Assembly: GCF_004402405.1 (NCBI RefSeq)
Contig: NZ_SOFE01000014.1
Span: 124,001-188,000, forward strand
Direction of reading: 5' to 3'
Source of the DNA: Cryobacterium levicorallinum
GTDB taxonomy: Bacteria; Actinomycetota; Actinomycetes; Actinomycetales; Microbacteriaceae
DNA length: 64,000 nucleotides
Shown here in pieces: positions 19,141 through 27,912 of this stretch. Under the pieces are notes generated by a model that saw only the letters and a list, made by a program, of their open reading frames with translations, was not told the DNA's origin and ran no database searches. The translations under genes and the position numbers were made by a program. The number at the start of each line of letters is the position of its first letter. The stretch's first letter is position 1.

Positions 19141-19169
19141 TTTACTGTTTGAAGTAAATCCCGTATATT
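19141..19169 (+). promoter_or_regulatory. Promoter with embedded palindrome, upstream of the 95-residue gene
   Basis: -35 TTTACT (19141-19146) and -10 TATATT (19164-19169) are 17 bases apart. The perfect palindrome TTTACT-N6-AGTAAA (19141-19158) covers the -35 and spacer, a position for a repressor such as the divergent MarR protein. The untranslated leader of about 100 bases contains a strong 8-bp hairpin (19176-19194). Confidence 0.55.
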
Positions 19170-19272
19170 GAAACGCGCGCTGCCGAGCAGCGCGACGCGC
19201 AGAGTCCGCGGTGGCAGCGAAGCCCCCGCATGCTCCTAACCGGCAGCGCGCTCACGAACCTGTCACAACGAA

Positions 19273-19560
19273 ATGGACAATGCAATGCAGAGCTATCGGT
19301 TGACGATCAATGACGACTGGTTTTACCTATCGGACGAGTACAACATTGCCGGTCTCAAGTCAGCCCTGTCCGCCGCCGTGCACAGCGGCGGAGGCTTCGT
19401 CGACGTCGTCAGCCCCATGCGGGCGCACGTCTCCCTGCTGATCACGGCCCACTCCATGGTCAAGATTGAAACGATCAATGCCGTCGACCTCCCCGATATC
19501 AACGACGCAACCCCGGTGACCGGCCCGCAGTACATGGACGACGACTACTGGCTGGACTGA
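19273..19560 (+). CDS. Small hypothetical protein
   Basis: A 95-residue acidic protein that I do not recognise by function. Visible features are the segment DDWFYLSDEYNIAGLKSALSA, a glycine-rich turn followed by FVDVVSP, a hydrophobic strand VSLLITAHSMVKIE, and an acidic C-terminus ending DDDYWLD. This alpha/beta pattern without signal or membrane segment suggests a cytoplasmic protein. No Shine-Dalgarno is evident. ATG 19285 (MQSYRL) is an equally possible start. Its promoter carries a palindrome beside the divergent MarR gene, so it may be controlled by it. Confidence 0.65.
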   Translation: MDNAMQSYRLTINDDWFYLSDEYNIAGLKSALSAAVHSGGGFVDVVSPMRAHVSLLITAHSMVKIETINAVDLPDINDATPVTGPQYMDDDYWLD

Positions 19561-19675
19561 AGCCCGCAAGTCGAATCGTTGGCCGGTGGCTATTGACGGT
19601 GCACAGACAGGCGGGTACATTCACGCGAACGGCTTAGTCCGCGCCACATCCAGGCCAACCTGAAAGGCAGTTCTC

Positions 19676-19939
19676 ATGAGTTTCCTCGGATTTCTCCTGC
19701 TCGGTCTCATCGCCGGAGCTATCGCGAAGGCGATCCTGCCCGGTCGCCAGGGCGGGGGCTGGCTTATCACCCTGCTGCTCGGGGTTGTCGGTGCCTTCCT
19801 CGGTGGATGGCTCGGCGGGCTCCTGTTCAATGTCAGTCTGGAGGAGTTCTTCTCGCTGACTACCTGGGCCCTCGCTATCGTCGGATCGCTGATCGTGCTG
19901 CTTATCTTCGGCGCGATCACTAACCGTCGCAAGGCCTGA
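19676..19939 (+). CDS. GlsB/YeaQ/YmgE-family stress-response membrane protein
   Basis: An 87-residue protein with three hydrophobic segments and the family pattern GLIAGAIAKAILPGRQGGGW near the N-terminus, with glycine-zipper runs (GAFLGGWLGGLLF). Relatives (transglycosylase-associated, Gls24-linked) are induced by general stress and sit in the inner membrane; their molecular role is unclear. A GGGTAC element at 19613 might be the -10 of a stress sigma-factor promoter, but no convincing -35 was found. A terminator follows directly. Confidence 0.9.
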   Translation: MSFLGFLLLGLIAGAIAKAILPGRQGGGWLITLLLGVVGAFLGGWLGGLLFNVSLEEFFSLTTWALAIVGSLIVLLIFGAITNRRKA

Positions 19940-19953
19940 CCCGCCTCGGCACA

Positions 19954-19990
19954 CAGCGCGTCACCCAATTCGGGTGGCGCGCTGTTTTTT
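19954..19990 (+). terminator. Rho-independent terminator after the GlsB-family gene
   Basis: A 13-bp stem with one G-U pair (19954-19966 with 19972-19984), a 5-base loop AATTC, then six T (19985-19990). Confidence 0.92.
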
Positions 19991-20110
19991 GCGCACCGAT
20001 CCCCTTAAACGGGGAGATCAGGGCCACAATTAGTACCAATCCGAAGCGGATGGAGCTCCGAATAAATAGCAACCACGGGTTAACCGTGAATCACCTAGGA
20101 GGCACCTGAA

Positions 20111-20521
20111 ATGCGCACATCACCCAATCGCCTGATCGCCACCGTCTTCGGCGCGGTCTATCTTCTCGTCGGATTACTCGGCTTCGCCGTCACCGGCAGT
20201 GTCGGCTTCATCGCCACCGAGGGCGGATTGCTTCTCGGCATCTTCGAGGTCAACCCGCTGCACAACATCGCGCACCTCTTGATCGGAGCGGCTCTGCTCA
20301 TCGCCGGACTCTCCAACGCCATGGCAGCCAAGGCCACCAACAGCACGATCGGTGCCGTGTACCTGCTCCTCGGAATCGTCGGATTCTTCATCGCGAGCAC
20401 CTCGCTGAACATCCTGGCGCTCAACACCGCCGACCACTTCCTGCACCTCGCCAGCGCGATCGTGCTTCTCGGTGTCGGCCTCACCGCAGACAAAACGGTT
20501 CACAGCAAAGCCAACGCCTAA
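20111..20521 (+). CDS. DUF4383-domain membrane protein
   Basis: A 136-residue protein with four hydrophobic segments. The conserved histidine pattern NPLHNIAHLLIGAALL and the later ADHFLHLASAIVLLGVGL are typical of DUF4383 proteins in actinobacteria, whose role is unknown. The ATG has an AGGAGG ribosome site eight bases upstream. It is followed after 51 bases by another membrane protein gene on the same strand and probably shares its transcript. An imperfect palindrome (CACGG-N5-CCGTG, 20074-20088) lies in the leader. Confidence 0.88.
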   Translation: MRTSPNRLIATVFGAVYLLVGLLGFAVTGSVGFIATEGGLLLGIFEVNPLHNIAHLLIGAALLIAGLSNAMAAKATNSTIGAVYLLLGIVGFFIASTSLNILALNTADHFLHLASAIVLLGVGLTADKTVHSKANA

Positions 20522-20572
20522 CGCCGCACCGCTTCACTCCATCCCTTCGCGCACCAAGTCAATAGGAGCATC

Positions 20573-21166
20573 ATGTCCCCGGTCGTTCGCACCTGGCTCG
20601 GCTTCGCCGCTTTCGGCGCCGCCCTGATCCATCTGGCCGTGGGTGTGACCGCTCCATTGCCCCTGTCGGTTCTGCTGGTCGGGTTCGGCATTGCCGAACT
20701 CGGCTGGGGAATCGCCACCCTCGCTGCTGGCCGGGTTCTGGTGCCCCGGATCATCGTGGGTGCGGCGCTCATCCCGGTCTTCATCTGGGGTACCACCGCC
20801 GTGCTCGGTAATGGCCTCGGGGTGACCAGTGGCCAAACCGGCCTGCCGCTCTACCCGATGTCCGTCGCTTCACTCTTCAACGTATTCCTGGCCGCCACGG
20901 TAGCCATCGCACTGCGCCGCTCTCCGACCGGGCCCCCTACGCCCGCGACCCCCAGCATTGAAACGCGACGTGCTTCCGCAGCAGGCGCTGCCACACCCAG
21001 CGGCTGGCGTTTTCTTACCGGTCTCGTCGTCGGAGGCTTTCTGCTTTCGGCGCTCACCACCCCGGCCCTCGCCGCCACGGAGGTCGGCTCCCATGCCGTG
21101 CCCCACGGTTCACCCGGAGTGACCGAACCGACCATCCCCGACTCCGGCGGCCACGGAGCACACTAG
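20573..21166 (+). CDS. Hypothetical membrane protein
   Basis: A 197-residue protein with three to four hydrophobic segments in the first 110 residues, a basic Pro/Thr-rich cytoplasmic linker, and another membrane segment near residue 150. A polar, histidine-containing tail follows (SHAVPHGSPGV, SGGHGAH). No family is recognised. The ATG has an AGGAGC ribosome site. It follows the DUF4383 gene and is probably cotranscribed. The histidine-rich end could bind metal (inference). Confidence 0.75.
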   Translation: MSPVVRTWLGFAAFGAALIHLAVGVTAPLPLSVLLVGFGIAELGWGIATLAAGRVLVPRIIVGAALIPVFIWGTTAVLGNGLGVTSGQTGLPLYPMSVASLFNVFLAATVAIALRRSPTGPPTPATPSIETRRASAAGAATPSGWRFLTGLVVGGFLLSALTTPALAATEVGSHAVPHGSPGVTEPTIPDSGGHGAH

Positions 21167-21204
21167 AGTCCCTCGCAGAGCTCACCAGCGCACGACAGCA
21201 CGGG

Positions 21205-22560
21205 TCAGGCGGGCAGCCCGGTTTCGGGGTCGGTTGGCTCCTGGCCCGACGTGTCAAGCCCCGCCAGGTTAGCCACCGGCGGTACCACCTCGATGTTCAT
21301 AAACCGTTTGACGTTCTCGTCGACGATTATGTCGCTCGGTCGCAGTGGCCTGGTCAGGTACAGGCCATTGAGGCTGGTCAGCCGGCTCAGCGCAACGTAC
21401 GTCTGACCGGGGCTGAATACCCGTGCTCCCAGGTCGACAATCGCCCGCTCGTAGGTCGCACCCTGAGACTTGTGAATGGTGACCGCCCAGGCCAACCGCA
21501 GCGGAAATTGCGTGAATTCCGCCACGACATCCCGGCTCAGCTTCTTGGTCGCGGCGTTGTAGGTGTACTTGTACTTCTCCCACACCGTCGGCTCAACCTC
21601 GTGCACGTCACCGTCGATGTCGACGAACACCGTCGAGGTGACCTTGGTGACCGTGCCGATACTGCCATTCACCCAGCGCGGCCCGCCATCGAGCGGGGAG
21701 TCGTTGCGCAAAAACATCACCTGTGCTCCCACCTTGAGCTCGAGCACCTCGTCGGCCGGAAACTGCTTGCCGCCAAAATCCCCGGTGATATCGGCCTTCG
21801 CGGTGAGCGATTTGCCCGACAGCTTCTTCAAAGCGGATGCGTTGATGCGGTTTACCGCATCATTGCGCGTCGCGAGGGTGATCACGCCCTCACTCGGCGG
21901 GGTTCGCATCCCCGCACCGTTGAGCGCACCGCCGATCTCGGCGGTGACCTGACCATGGCGCACGGCATTGAGCATGAGCTTGAAATCGTTGTCCCGCTGG
22001 CGGTGAATCTCGGTGAGCTCGAAGATGCGCAGCTCGGCATCCCGCCAGACCTTGGCGTCGAAGAACCACATCGACCGATAGTGGTCGGCGAAATAGGCGC
22101 GCTCGTCGGGGCCGCCGGGCACCGGGGCCAGCTGGTACGGATCGCCGAACAGCACGATCTGCACCCCGCCAAACACCTCGAACGGGCGTTGGCGGGCCTG
22201 ACGCAAACTGCGGTCGATCGCGTCCATCAGGTCGGCGTTGACCATCGAGACTTCGTCGATCACGAGGGTGTCGATGGTATTGAGGAGCTTGCGCACCTGG
22301 TCGTTCTGGTCGATCGGGCTGTCGGCGATGACTCCGATCGGCAGGCGAAAGAGCGAGTGAATAGTCTGGCCACCCACGTTGAGCGCAGCGACACCGGTGG
22401 GTGCCGCAATCACGATCTGCTTGCTGGTGTTCCAGGACAGGTGGTTCAGCAGCGTCGATTTACCCGTTCCGGCCCGACCGGTGACGAACACGTTCTGCTT
22501 GGTTCCCTCGATTGCCGCGAAAACCAGCGCCTGTTCACGGCTGAGCGGAATCTCGGACAC
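21205..22560 (-). CDS. PIF1-like superfamily 1 helicase / AAA ATPase
   Basis: A 451-residue SF1B helicase. Motifs in order: FVTGRAGTGKSTLLNHL (Walker A), IVIAAPTGVAALNVGGQTIH (motif Ia), TLVIDEVSMVNADLMDAID (Walker B), VLFGDPYQLAPVPG (motif III), and near the end LRLAWAVTIHKSQGATYERAIVDLG with YVALSRLTSLNGLYL (motifs V and VI). It would unwind DNA 5' to 3', for example at stalled forks or structured DNA; the cellular role is not known. It is compact, without extra nuclease domains. The GTG start has no clear ribosome site or -10 nearby, so the start is less certain. Confidence 0.9.
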   Translation of the reverse strand: MSEIPLSREQALVFAAIEGTKQNVFVTGRAGTGKSTLLNHLSWNTSKQIVIAAPTGVAALNVGGQTIHSLFRLPIGVIADSPIDQNDQVRKLLNTIDTLVIDEVSMVNADLMDAIDRSLRQARQRPFEVFGGVQIVLFGDPYQLAPVPGGPDERAYFADHYRSMWFFDAKVWRDAELRIFELTEIHRQRDNDFKLMLNAVRHGQVTAEIGGALNGAGMRTPPSEGVITLATRNDAVNRINASALKKLSGKSLTAKADITGDFGGKQFPADEVLELKVGAQVMFLRNDSPLDGGPRWVNGSIGTVTKVTSTVFVDIDGDVHEVEPTVWEKYKYTYNAATKKLSRDVVAEFTQFPLRLAWAVTIHKSQGATYERAIVDLGARVFSPGQTYVALSRLTSLNGLYLTRPLRPSDIIVDENVKRFMNIEVVPPVANLAGLDTSGQEPTDPETGLPA

Positions 22561-22686
22561 GGCACACTTTCTCTGGCAGGCTCATGCTGCGCGGGGGACA
22601 TACCACTGTAACGTCCCGTGGGCCCACAGCGAGCACTGGATCGGGCACTGGCCGTAGGTCCGACCCGCCCCCCGTACAATATTTAT

Positions 22687-23754
22687 GTGACCACCCCGGC
22701 CGAAAACCAGCGGGCGAGCGGGCGCCGCGGCAGAATGCTCCGGGCCGTCCTCGCCCTCGTGGTGGTCGCTGCCCTCCTCGCGGCCGGTCTCGTGGGAACC
22801 ATCACCGCCCTCAATCGCACGGTGTACAGCGCCGGCGGATTTGTGGAACAGTACCTCGACGCCCTCGCCCGCGGCGATACCGTCGGAGCCCTCGCGCTCG
22901 GTGGGGTCATGCCTTCGGCTGCGGAACTGACCGCGGCGGAACTGACCGTCGAATTGCCGGAGACGCTGCTGCGGGCATCCGTTTTGAGCGGTCTGAGCGA
23001 TATCGAGTTGAAGAGTGACACGCCCAGCAATGCGGCCGGCGATGACACGCACCGGGTCGTCTTCGACTTTGATTTGAACGGCACAGCGTCGAGCATGGCG
23101 TTCACGGTCGAGCGGGCCGGAACCTTCGCTGGCGTCTTCAACGCCTGGACGTTTGCCGTCAGCCCGCTCGCTGTGCTGCAGGTGTCGGTGCTGCACGAAC
23201 GCACCTTCACGGTCAACGGCCTCACGCTCGATACCCGCGCCCACGCGGCAGAGGATGCGCCAGCCACCTTCTCTTCCGGCGCCGCGTACCTCGCCTTCGC
23301 CCCGAACCGCTACACCATTGAACACTCCTCAGCCATGCTGACAGCGGAGAAGACGAGCGTGCGCGTGACGGCATCCGGGGCCACCGCGGTCGAGATCGAC
23401 GCCCTGCCTAACGAAAAGATGATTGCGCAGGTGCAGTCAGAACTGAACAAGTTCCTCGACGAGTGTGCCACCCAGACCGTGCTGCAACCGACCAGCTGTC
23501 CGTGGGGTATCTCGATCGATGACCGCATCAAGGGCGCCCCGGCCTGGTCGATCACCGGTTACCCCGCGGTTGAACTCACCGCCGGCGAGCGGTCCTTCGA
23601 GATGGTGGCGACGGCCGGACAGGCCCACATTGTGGTCGAGGTGCAATCCCTGTTCGACGGCGACATCAGCACCCGCGACGAAGACGTGCCGTTCACCATG
23701 GGGCTCAGCGTCATCGTGCAGCCCAGCGGCGCCCTGGCCATCCAGCTGCACTAG
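22687..23754 (+). CDS. Hypothetical membrane-anchored protein
   Basis: A 355-residue protein with a cytoplasmic basic start (SGRRGRMLRA), one membrane segment (about residues 18-40), and a large extracytoplasmic part of beta-rich pattern. No enzyme motif is visible. The lone pair of cysteines (ECATQTVLQPTSCPWG) may form a disulfide. It resembles the many actinobacterial single-pass surface proteins of unknown role. GTG 22687 is chosen because the -10 box TACAAT (22675-22680) lies exactly six bases before it, which implies a leaderless mRNA. Its stop shares the sequence CTAG with the stop of the convergent CtaG gene. Confidence 0.75.
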   Translation: MTTPAENQRASGRRGRMLRAVLALVVVAALLAAGLVGTITALNRTVYSAGGFVEQYLDALARGDTVGALALGGVMPSAAELTAAELTVELPETLLRASVLSGLSDIELKSDTPSNAAGDDTHRVVFDFDLNGTASSMAFTVERAGTFAGVFNAWTFAVSPLAVLQVSVLHERTFTVNGLTLDTRAHAAEDAPATFSSGAAYLAFAPNRYTIEHSSAMLTAEKTSVRVTASGATAVEIDALPNEKMIAQVQSELNKFLDECATQTVLQPTSCPWGISIDDRIKGAPAWSITGYPAVELTAGERSFEMVATAGQAHIVVEVQSLFDGDISTRDEDVPFTMGLSVIVQPSGALAIQLH

Positions 23755-25742
23755 CCGCGCGGACTTTGCGCGTCGCGCTCGGTGATCCGGGCCAGGTTGG
23801 TATTGTAGGCGATCAGCTCGGCGTCTTCGTTGCGATCGGCCTTGCGATCCAGCCTTCTCGTGACCTTGGTGTCGTCGCGGCTCCACTGAATCGCCACGAC
23901 AACGGCCAGCACAAAGGTCGGCAGCTCGCCGATGCCCCAGGCGACGCCGCCACCCATCTGCTGGTCGGCGATGGCGGAGAGACCCCAGGTGCGGCCCATC
24001 GCGCCGTACCAGTCGGCCAGGAGTAGCCCGGTGCCGCTCATCAGGGCGAGGCCGAAGAAGGCGTGGAAAGCCATCGTCACCAGCAGCAGCAGCAGTCGGA
24101 AGGCATACGGCAGGCGGTACGGCACCGGGTCGATGCCGATCAGGGACTGCACGAACAGGTAGCCGGTGATCAGGAAGTGCACGATCATCCATTGGTGGCC
24201 GATGTGGTCGGTCGTCGCCCAGCTGAAAATGGACGTGTAGTAGAACACCCAGAGTGAGACGCCGAAGAGTAGGGCAGCGACGATCGGGTTGGCGACGATG
24301 CCGGCGAAGCGCGAGTGCACGGCGGTGAGAATCCATTCGCGCGCCCCAAGGCTGCCGTCGTGGCGCTTGGCGATGGCGCGAGCTGCCAGCGTCACCGGGG
24401 CTCCCGGAACGAGCATCAGGGGCACGAGCATGGTCAGCAACATGTGCATGAGCATGTGGGTGGAGAACAGGTACTTCTCGTAAACGTTCACCCCCCCGTT
24501 GGTGATGTAGAACAGGGTGAGGATGCCCAGAATCCAGAGCACGCTGCGATAGATCGGCCAGGAGTCGCCGCGGCGGTGCAGCCTCCAGACGCCGGCCAGG
24601 TAGAAGAAGATGCCGAAGGCGCAGAACAGAATCCAGGCGAGGTCGAAGCTCCACTCGGTGAAATAGCGGGAGAAGGTCAGTTCCGGCGGCAGGAGTTCGC
24701 CGGTGAGGATCTGGGCCGGTGTCGACTGCGGAATCTCGGTGGCGACAACCTGGGCGACCGGTGTCGCCGTGCGAGCGAGGGCGGCGGCTACGCCCGAGGC
24801 GAGCCCCATGAAGCCGAGTTCGGTCACCACGAGCCACCAGAACCAGCGACCGTGCGTCGAGTCGGTCCGCTGCATCCGCTTGATGAAGAACCGGCGTTGC
24901 AGAATGCCGAAGCCGCCGAGGGCGACGAGGGCAGCGACCTTCACGAGCACGAGCACGCCGTACGGGCTGAACAGGTTGTCCCAGCTGCCGATGCGCAGTT
25001 CGGCGCTGACATAGCCGGAGGCGGCCACCACGACGAAGGAGACCAGGGCGAGGGAGGAATAGCGTGCAATCACCGAGCGGATGCGTTCGCCGTCGAGCTG
25101 GGTGCGCAGCACGATGATGGTCAGCAGGCCGCCGAGCCAGATCGCCGCGAAGACAAGGTGCAGGCCGAGGGCGGTGATCGCGGCGTTGTGGCCGGCAGCG
25201 CCCGCCGAGTGGCCCTGCTGGGCCATGGGTAGCAGCGAGAGCAGCGCCAGCACGGTGACGAAGATGAGGGCGGTCTGGTTGCGCACGGCGAAGCAGAGCA
25301 CGGTCACGCCGGCGGCGATCAGCGTGGTCGCGAGCCAGGCCTGGCCGAGGTCGATCTGGCTGAAGAACTGTCCGACCGTGGCGCTGAACTGATCACTGAA
25401 GCCGAAGGGAACGTTGGTGACCTGGAGAAAGGTCAGAAAGCCGGTGACAGCGGATGCGACGGCGAACAGTGCGGCCGAGGCTGCGGCGAAGTCGAGGGCG
25501 GTGCCGAACTCGCGTTCCCGGGGGCTGAGGGCGAAAAGCGTGAGCACGAGGGCACCGATCGTTCCGGCCGCGCTGATGTTGACAATGACCTTGGCGAGGG
25601 GAAGTCCCCAACGCACCACCGGCCCGGGGTCGGCCAGCAGTTGGGCCGAAGCTCCGCCGCCATAGGCGAGGGCAACGAGGGTGGACAACACAGCGACCAG
25701 CAGCAGGGCTGCCGGTCCGAGAACGCGGACGAGACGGGGCAC
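23751..25742 (-). CDS. Fusion of CopD copper-resistance domain and CtaG cytochrome c oxidase assembly domain
   Basis: A 663-residue polytopic protein. The N-terminal half (to about residue 330) is CopD-like, including HSAGAAGHNAAITALGLHLV and a tryptophan-glycine rich helix. The C-terminal half is the caa3-type CtaG domain with YFTEWSFDLAWILF and the histidine-rich helix HMLMHMLLTMLVPLML. Histidines in the CtaG domain bind copper for insertion into the oxidase subunit, while CopD moves copper through the membrane. Such fusions are common in actinobacteria. The GTG start at 25742 has a -10 TAAGCT (25749-25754) six bases upstream, which indicates a leaderless mRNA. Confidence 0.92.
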   Translation of the reverse strand: MPRLVRVLGPAALLLVAVLSTLVALAYGGGASAQLLADPGPVVRWGLPLAKVIVNISAAGTIGALVLTLFALSPREREFGTALDFAAASAALFAVASAVTGFLTFLQVTNVPFGFSDQFSATVGQFFSQIDLGQAWLATTLIAAGVTVLCFAVRNQTALIFVTVLALLSLLPMAQQGHSAGAAGHNAAITALGLHLVFAAIWLGGLLTIIVLRTQLDGERIRSVIARYSSLALVSFVVVAASGYVSAELRIGSWDNLFSPYGVLVLVKVAALVALGGFGILQRRFFIKRMQRTDSTHGRWFWWLVVTELGFMGLASGVAAALARTATPVAQVVATEIPQSTPAQILTGELLPPELTFSRYFTEWSFDLAWILFCAFGIFFYLAGVWRLHRRGDSWPIYRSVLWILGILTLFYITNGGVNVYEKYLFSTHMLMHMLLTMLVPLMLVPGAPVTLAARAIAKRHDGSLGAREWILTAVHSRFAGIVANPIVAALLFGVSLWVFYYTSIFSWATTDHIGHQWMIVHFLITGYLFVQSLIGIDPVPYRLPYAFRLLLLLVTMAFHAFFGLALMSGTGLLLADWYGAMGRTWGLSAIADQQMGGGVAWGIGELPTFVLAVVVAIQWSRDDTKVTRRLDRKADRNEDAELIAYNTNLARITERDAQSPRG

Positions 25743-25899
25743 CTGCCCAGCTTATTCGCCCAGCCCTGGGCATCCGTCTCGCCTGAGGCCGGTGCCCGGT
25801 GCCGGCGCGCGCCGAGCCGTGAGTTTTGGCCCTTTTTCGAGGAGAAATTCACGTCTCGACGCGGCCCTCGATCGACATCGGAGGATGTCCGGGGACGCC

Positions 25900-25933
25900 A
25901 AAGGGGGCGCCGACCGTGGTCGACGCCCCCTTT
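25900..25933 (-). terminator. Terminator hairpin after the HU gene
   Basis: A 16-bp stem with one G-U pair (25900-25915 with 25918-25933) lies 12 bases after the HU gene stop. The rest of the 203-base gap to the CtaG gene shows no feature apart from the CtaG -10 box. Confidence 0.85.
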
Positions 25934-25945
25934 CAGTACTGAAAG

Positions 25946-26233
25946 CTACTTCGCGGCAGCCTTGAGCTTGCTTCCGGCGGTCAGCTTGACGCGGTGGCCG
26001 GCAGCGATGGCGATTTCGGCGCCGGTCTGCGGGTTGCGACCGGTGCGAGCAGCGGTTGCGGTGCGCTCGACGCCCAACCATCCCGGGATGGTGACCTTGC
26101 CGTCAGCGGCAACGGTCTCGGCCAGGGTTGCAAAGAATGCATTCAGAACGCCGTCAACGGCGGCCTGGCTCTGTCCGGAGTCAGCGGCAACCTTGGCAAC
26201 GAGCTCGGTCTTGTTCAGCGACTTGTCAGCCAT
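25946..26233 (-). CDS. hupB: HU-family DNA-binding protein
   Basis: A 95-residue histone-like protein. Dimerisation helices (LNKTELVAKVAADSGQSQAAV) lead into the DNA-embracing arm with the signature ERTATAARTGRNPQTG and the basic end VKLTAGSKLKAAAK. It bends and compacts DNA. It lacks the long lysine/alanine-rich tail of the mycobacterial HupB, so it is the short form. The ATG has a strong GAGGAGGACAC ribosome site. A long AT-rich leader region precedes it. The gene has its own terminator. Confidence 0.95.
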   Translation of the reverse strand: MADKSLNKTELVAKVAADSGQSQAAVDGVLNAFFATLAETVAADGKVTIPGWLGVERTATAARTGRNPQTGAEIAIAAGHRVKLTAGSKLKAAAK

Positions 26234-26446
26234 TGAGTGTCCTCCTCGGACCTTCGTCTGTATAAACAGCGATATTCGTGATACGGATGCTCCTCGAGAG
26301 AGAAGCCCCGCTGGTCGGTTCGACCGAGTTGAAATCTAGCATTGATCCGCCAAAATCCCCGGATTTACGGCGATTTTCGACCATTTCAGGGCAGTTTCAC
26401 CCGCTAAGACACCCGATTTCGCTCTCCGCGAAAAGGTCGTGACCAC

Positions 26447-26482
26447 AAAACGGGATGTCGACCGAAGTTGACATCCCGTTTT
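26447..26482 (-). terminator. Rho-independent terminator after rpsN
   Basis: A perfect 13-bp stem (26447-26459 with 26470-26482) with a 10-base loop, whose arms end in four A/T pairs that supply a short U-run on the minus strand. In the 303-base gap between the HU gene and rpsN nothing else is evident except the HU leader and its ribosome site. Confidence 0.85.
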
Positions 26483-26536
26483 GATGGTTCAGACACCGGC
26501 GAAACCGGCTACCAACTGCACTTACCAGCGCAGGAG

Positions 26537-26842
26537 TTACCAGCTGGACTTGGTGATGCCGGGCAGCTCGCCGCGGTGCGCCATGTCGCGAAAACGAACG
26601 CGCGAGATGCCGAACTTGGAGAGGTGGCCACGGGGACGACCGTCAACGGCGTCACGGTTGCGCAGGCGCACCGGGCTCGCGTTGCGCGGCAGCTTCTGCA
26701 GGCCCTTGCGAGCAGCTTCACGCGACTCGTCGGTGCCGGCAGGGTCAACCAGGGCCTTCTTGAGCTCAAGGCGCTTGACGGCGTAACGCTCGACGATGAC
26801 CTTGCGCTGGTTGTTCTTGGCAATCATGCTCTTCTTCGCCAT
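26537..26842 (-). CDS. rpsN: 30S ribosomal protein S14 (zinc-independent form)
   Basis: A 101-residue uS14 of the long type. The family core [19 protein letters not shown] and [25 protein letters not shown] are intact. It has no CxxC pair, so it is the zinc-free form. It is the third gene of rpmB-rpmG-rpsN, two bases after rpmG. Zinc-free paralogs in many actinobacteria are induced by zinc starvation under Zur. Here the operon lies just downstream of the zur-znu operon, but I see no Zur box at its own start. Confidence 0.97.
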   Translation of the reverse strand: MAKKSMIAKNNQRKVIVERYAVKRLELKKALVDPAGTDESREAARKGLQKLPRNASPVRLRNRDAVDGRPRGHLSKFGISRVRFRDMAHRGELPGITKSSW

Positions 26843-26844
26843 GT

Positions 26845-27012
26845 TTAGCGCTCCTCACGGAAGTCAACGTGCTTACGGATGACCGGGTCGTACTTCTTGA
26901 GTACCAGACGGTCGGGGTCGTTACGGCGGTTCTTCTTGGTCACATAGGTGTAACCGGTTCCAGCCGTGGAACGAAGTTTGATGATCGGACGTACGTCATG
27001 AGCCTTAGCCAT
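26845..27012 (-). CDS. rpmG: 50S ribosomal protein L33 (zinc-independent form)
   Basis: A 55-residue bL33, read from ATG 27012 as [16 protein letters not shown], with [16 protein letters not shown] in the middle and the end [16 protein letters not shown]. There is no CxxC zinc knuckle. Its start overlaps the rpmB stop by one base (TAATG), and its stop lies two bases before rpsN, which gives tight translational coupling in the three-gene operon. Confidence 0.97.
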   Translation of the reverse strand: MAKAHDVRPIIKLRSTAGTGYTYVTKKNRRNDPDRLVLKKYDPVIRKHVDFREER

Positions 27013-27248
27013 TAGATCTTCACCCCACGAGCGAGAACGTCCTTGACGACGCTCTCGATACCACGAGCATCAATAACCTTGATGCCCTTTGCGGACAAGG
27101 TCAACGTGACCTTGCGACGAAGCGACGGCACGTAGTACGTCTTCTTCTGAACGTTCGGGTCGAAACGACGCTTGGTGCGTCGGTGCGAGTGCGAAATGTT
27201 GTGTCCGAAGCCGGGAACAGCTCCGGTCACCTGGCATACAGATGCCAT
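27012..27248 (-). CDS. rpmB: 50S ribosomal protein L28 (zinc-independent form)
   Basis: A 78-residue bL28: [20 protein letters not shown], then [13 protein letters not shown], then a hydrophobic C-terminal strand region. Only one cysteine is present, so the zinc-binding pairs of the C+ form are missing. The frame is open upstream, but ATG 27248 has a GGAGGAAACC ribosome site and the family N-terminus. It is the first gene of rpmB-rpmG-rpsN. Confidence 0.97.
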   Translation of the reverse strand: MASVCQVTGAVPGFGHNISHSHRRTKRRFDPNVQKKTYYVPSLRRKVTLTLSAKGIKVIDARGIESVVKDVLARGVKI

Positions 27249-27430
27249 GGTTTCCTCCATTACCGAAGAGCGAGTGCTCTTCCCAAGATCCCTTGTCGAC
27301 GGGCAGAACCACATCGGCCCGGAGCTAACTCAAGGCCGGGGGAGAATCGCCCGCAATGTACGCACACAGGCGTAGCAGCTCTCAACGCTACTAGATCCGC
27401 GCGCCTCCCGCAAACTCTCCTGGCCGCGAG

Positions 27431-27479
27431 AGCGGGTGAACGGTTACTTCAGCGAGCACGAAGCAACCGTTCACCCGCT
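27431..27479 (-). terminator. Long-stem hairpin after zur
   Basis: A perfect 15-bp stem (27431-27445 with 27465-27479) and a 19-base loop, 13 bases after the zur stop. There is no U-run. It separates the znu-zur operon from the rpmB operon. Confidence 0.7.
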
Positions 27480-27492
27480 TTCGCGCAACTTG

Positions 27493-27912
27493 TTAAGTGG
27501 ATGCTGCGGCTGCTGCTTGACTCGTCGCCGTGACAGTGCAGGCGGCGCAGAGACCGAAAACGTCCACGACGTGGGCGGCGGCGGTGAAACCATTCTTGGC
27601 GGCGACGTCTTTCGCCCAGGTTTCCACGGCATCCGCTTCGATCTCGACCGTGAGCCCGCAATTGCGGCAGATCAGGTGGTGGTGATGATCATTGGTGCTG
27701 CACGCGCGGTACAGGCTCTCGCCCTCCGGGGACTGCAGGGAGTCGGCGTCACCCTTGACCGCGAGGTCGGCGAGGGCGCGGTAGACCGTGGCGAGGCCGA
27801 TTGGGGATCCGGTCGCGTGCAGGGCGGAGTGCAGCGCCTGGGCGCTGACGAAGCCGTCGTTGGCATCGAGGGCGCCTCGAACGGCCTCACGTTGCCAGGT
27901 GTTTCGCTTCAT
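27493..27912 (-). CDS. zur: Fur-family metalloregulator, probably Zur
   Basis: A 139-residue Fur-family repressor. A winged helix N-terminal domain (TWQREAVRGALDANDGFVSAQ, GLATVYRALADLA) is followed by the metal site region NDHHHHLICRNCGLTVE and a second CAAC cysteine pair near the C-terminus, which with the first CxxC forms the structural zinc site. Zur represses zinc import when zinc is plentiful. It is the last gene of znuA-C-B-B-zur and its ATG overlaps the preceding stop (ATGA), which gives feedback control through the Zur box at 31536. Zinc rather than iron is inferred from the operon. Confidence 0.92.
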   Translation of the reverse strand: MKRNTWQREAVRGALDANDGFVSAQALHSALHATGSPIGLATVYRALADLAVKGDADSLQSPEGESLYRACSTNDHHHHLICRNCGLTVEIEADAVETWAKDVAAKNGFTAAAHVVDVFGLCAACTVTATSQAAAAAST

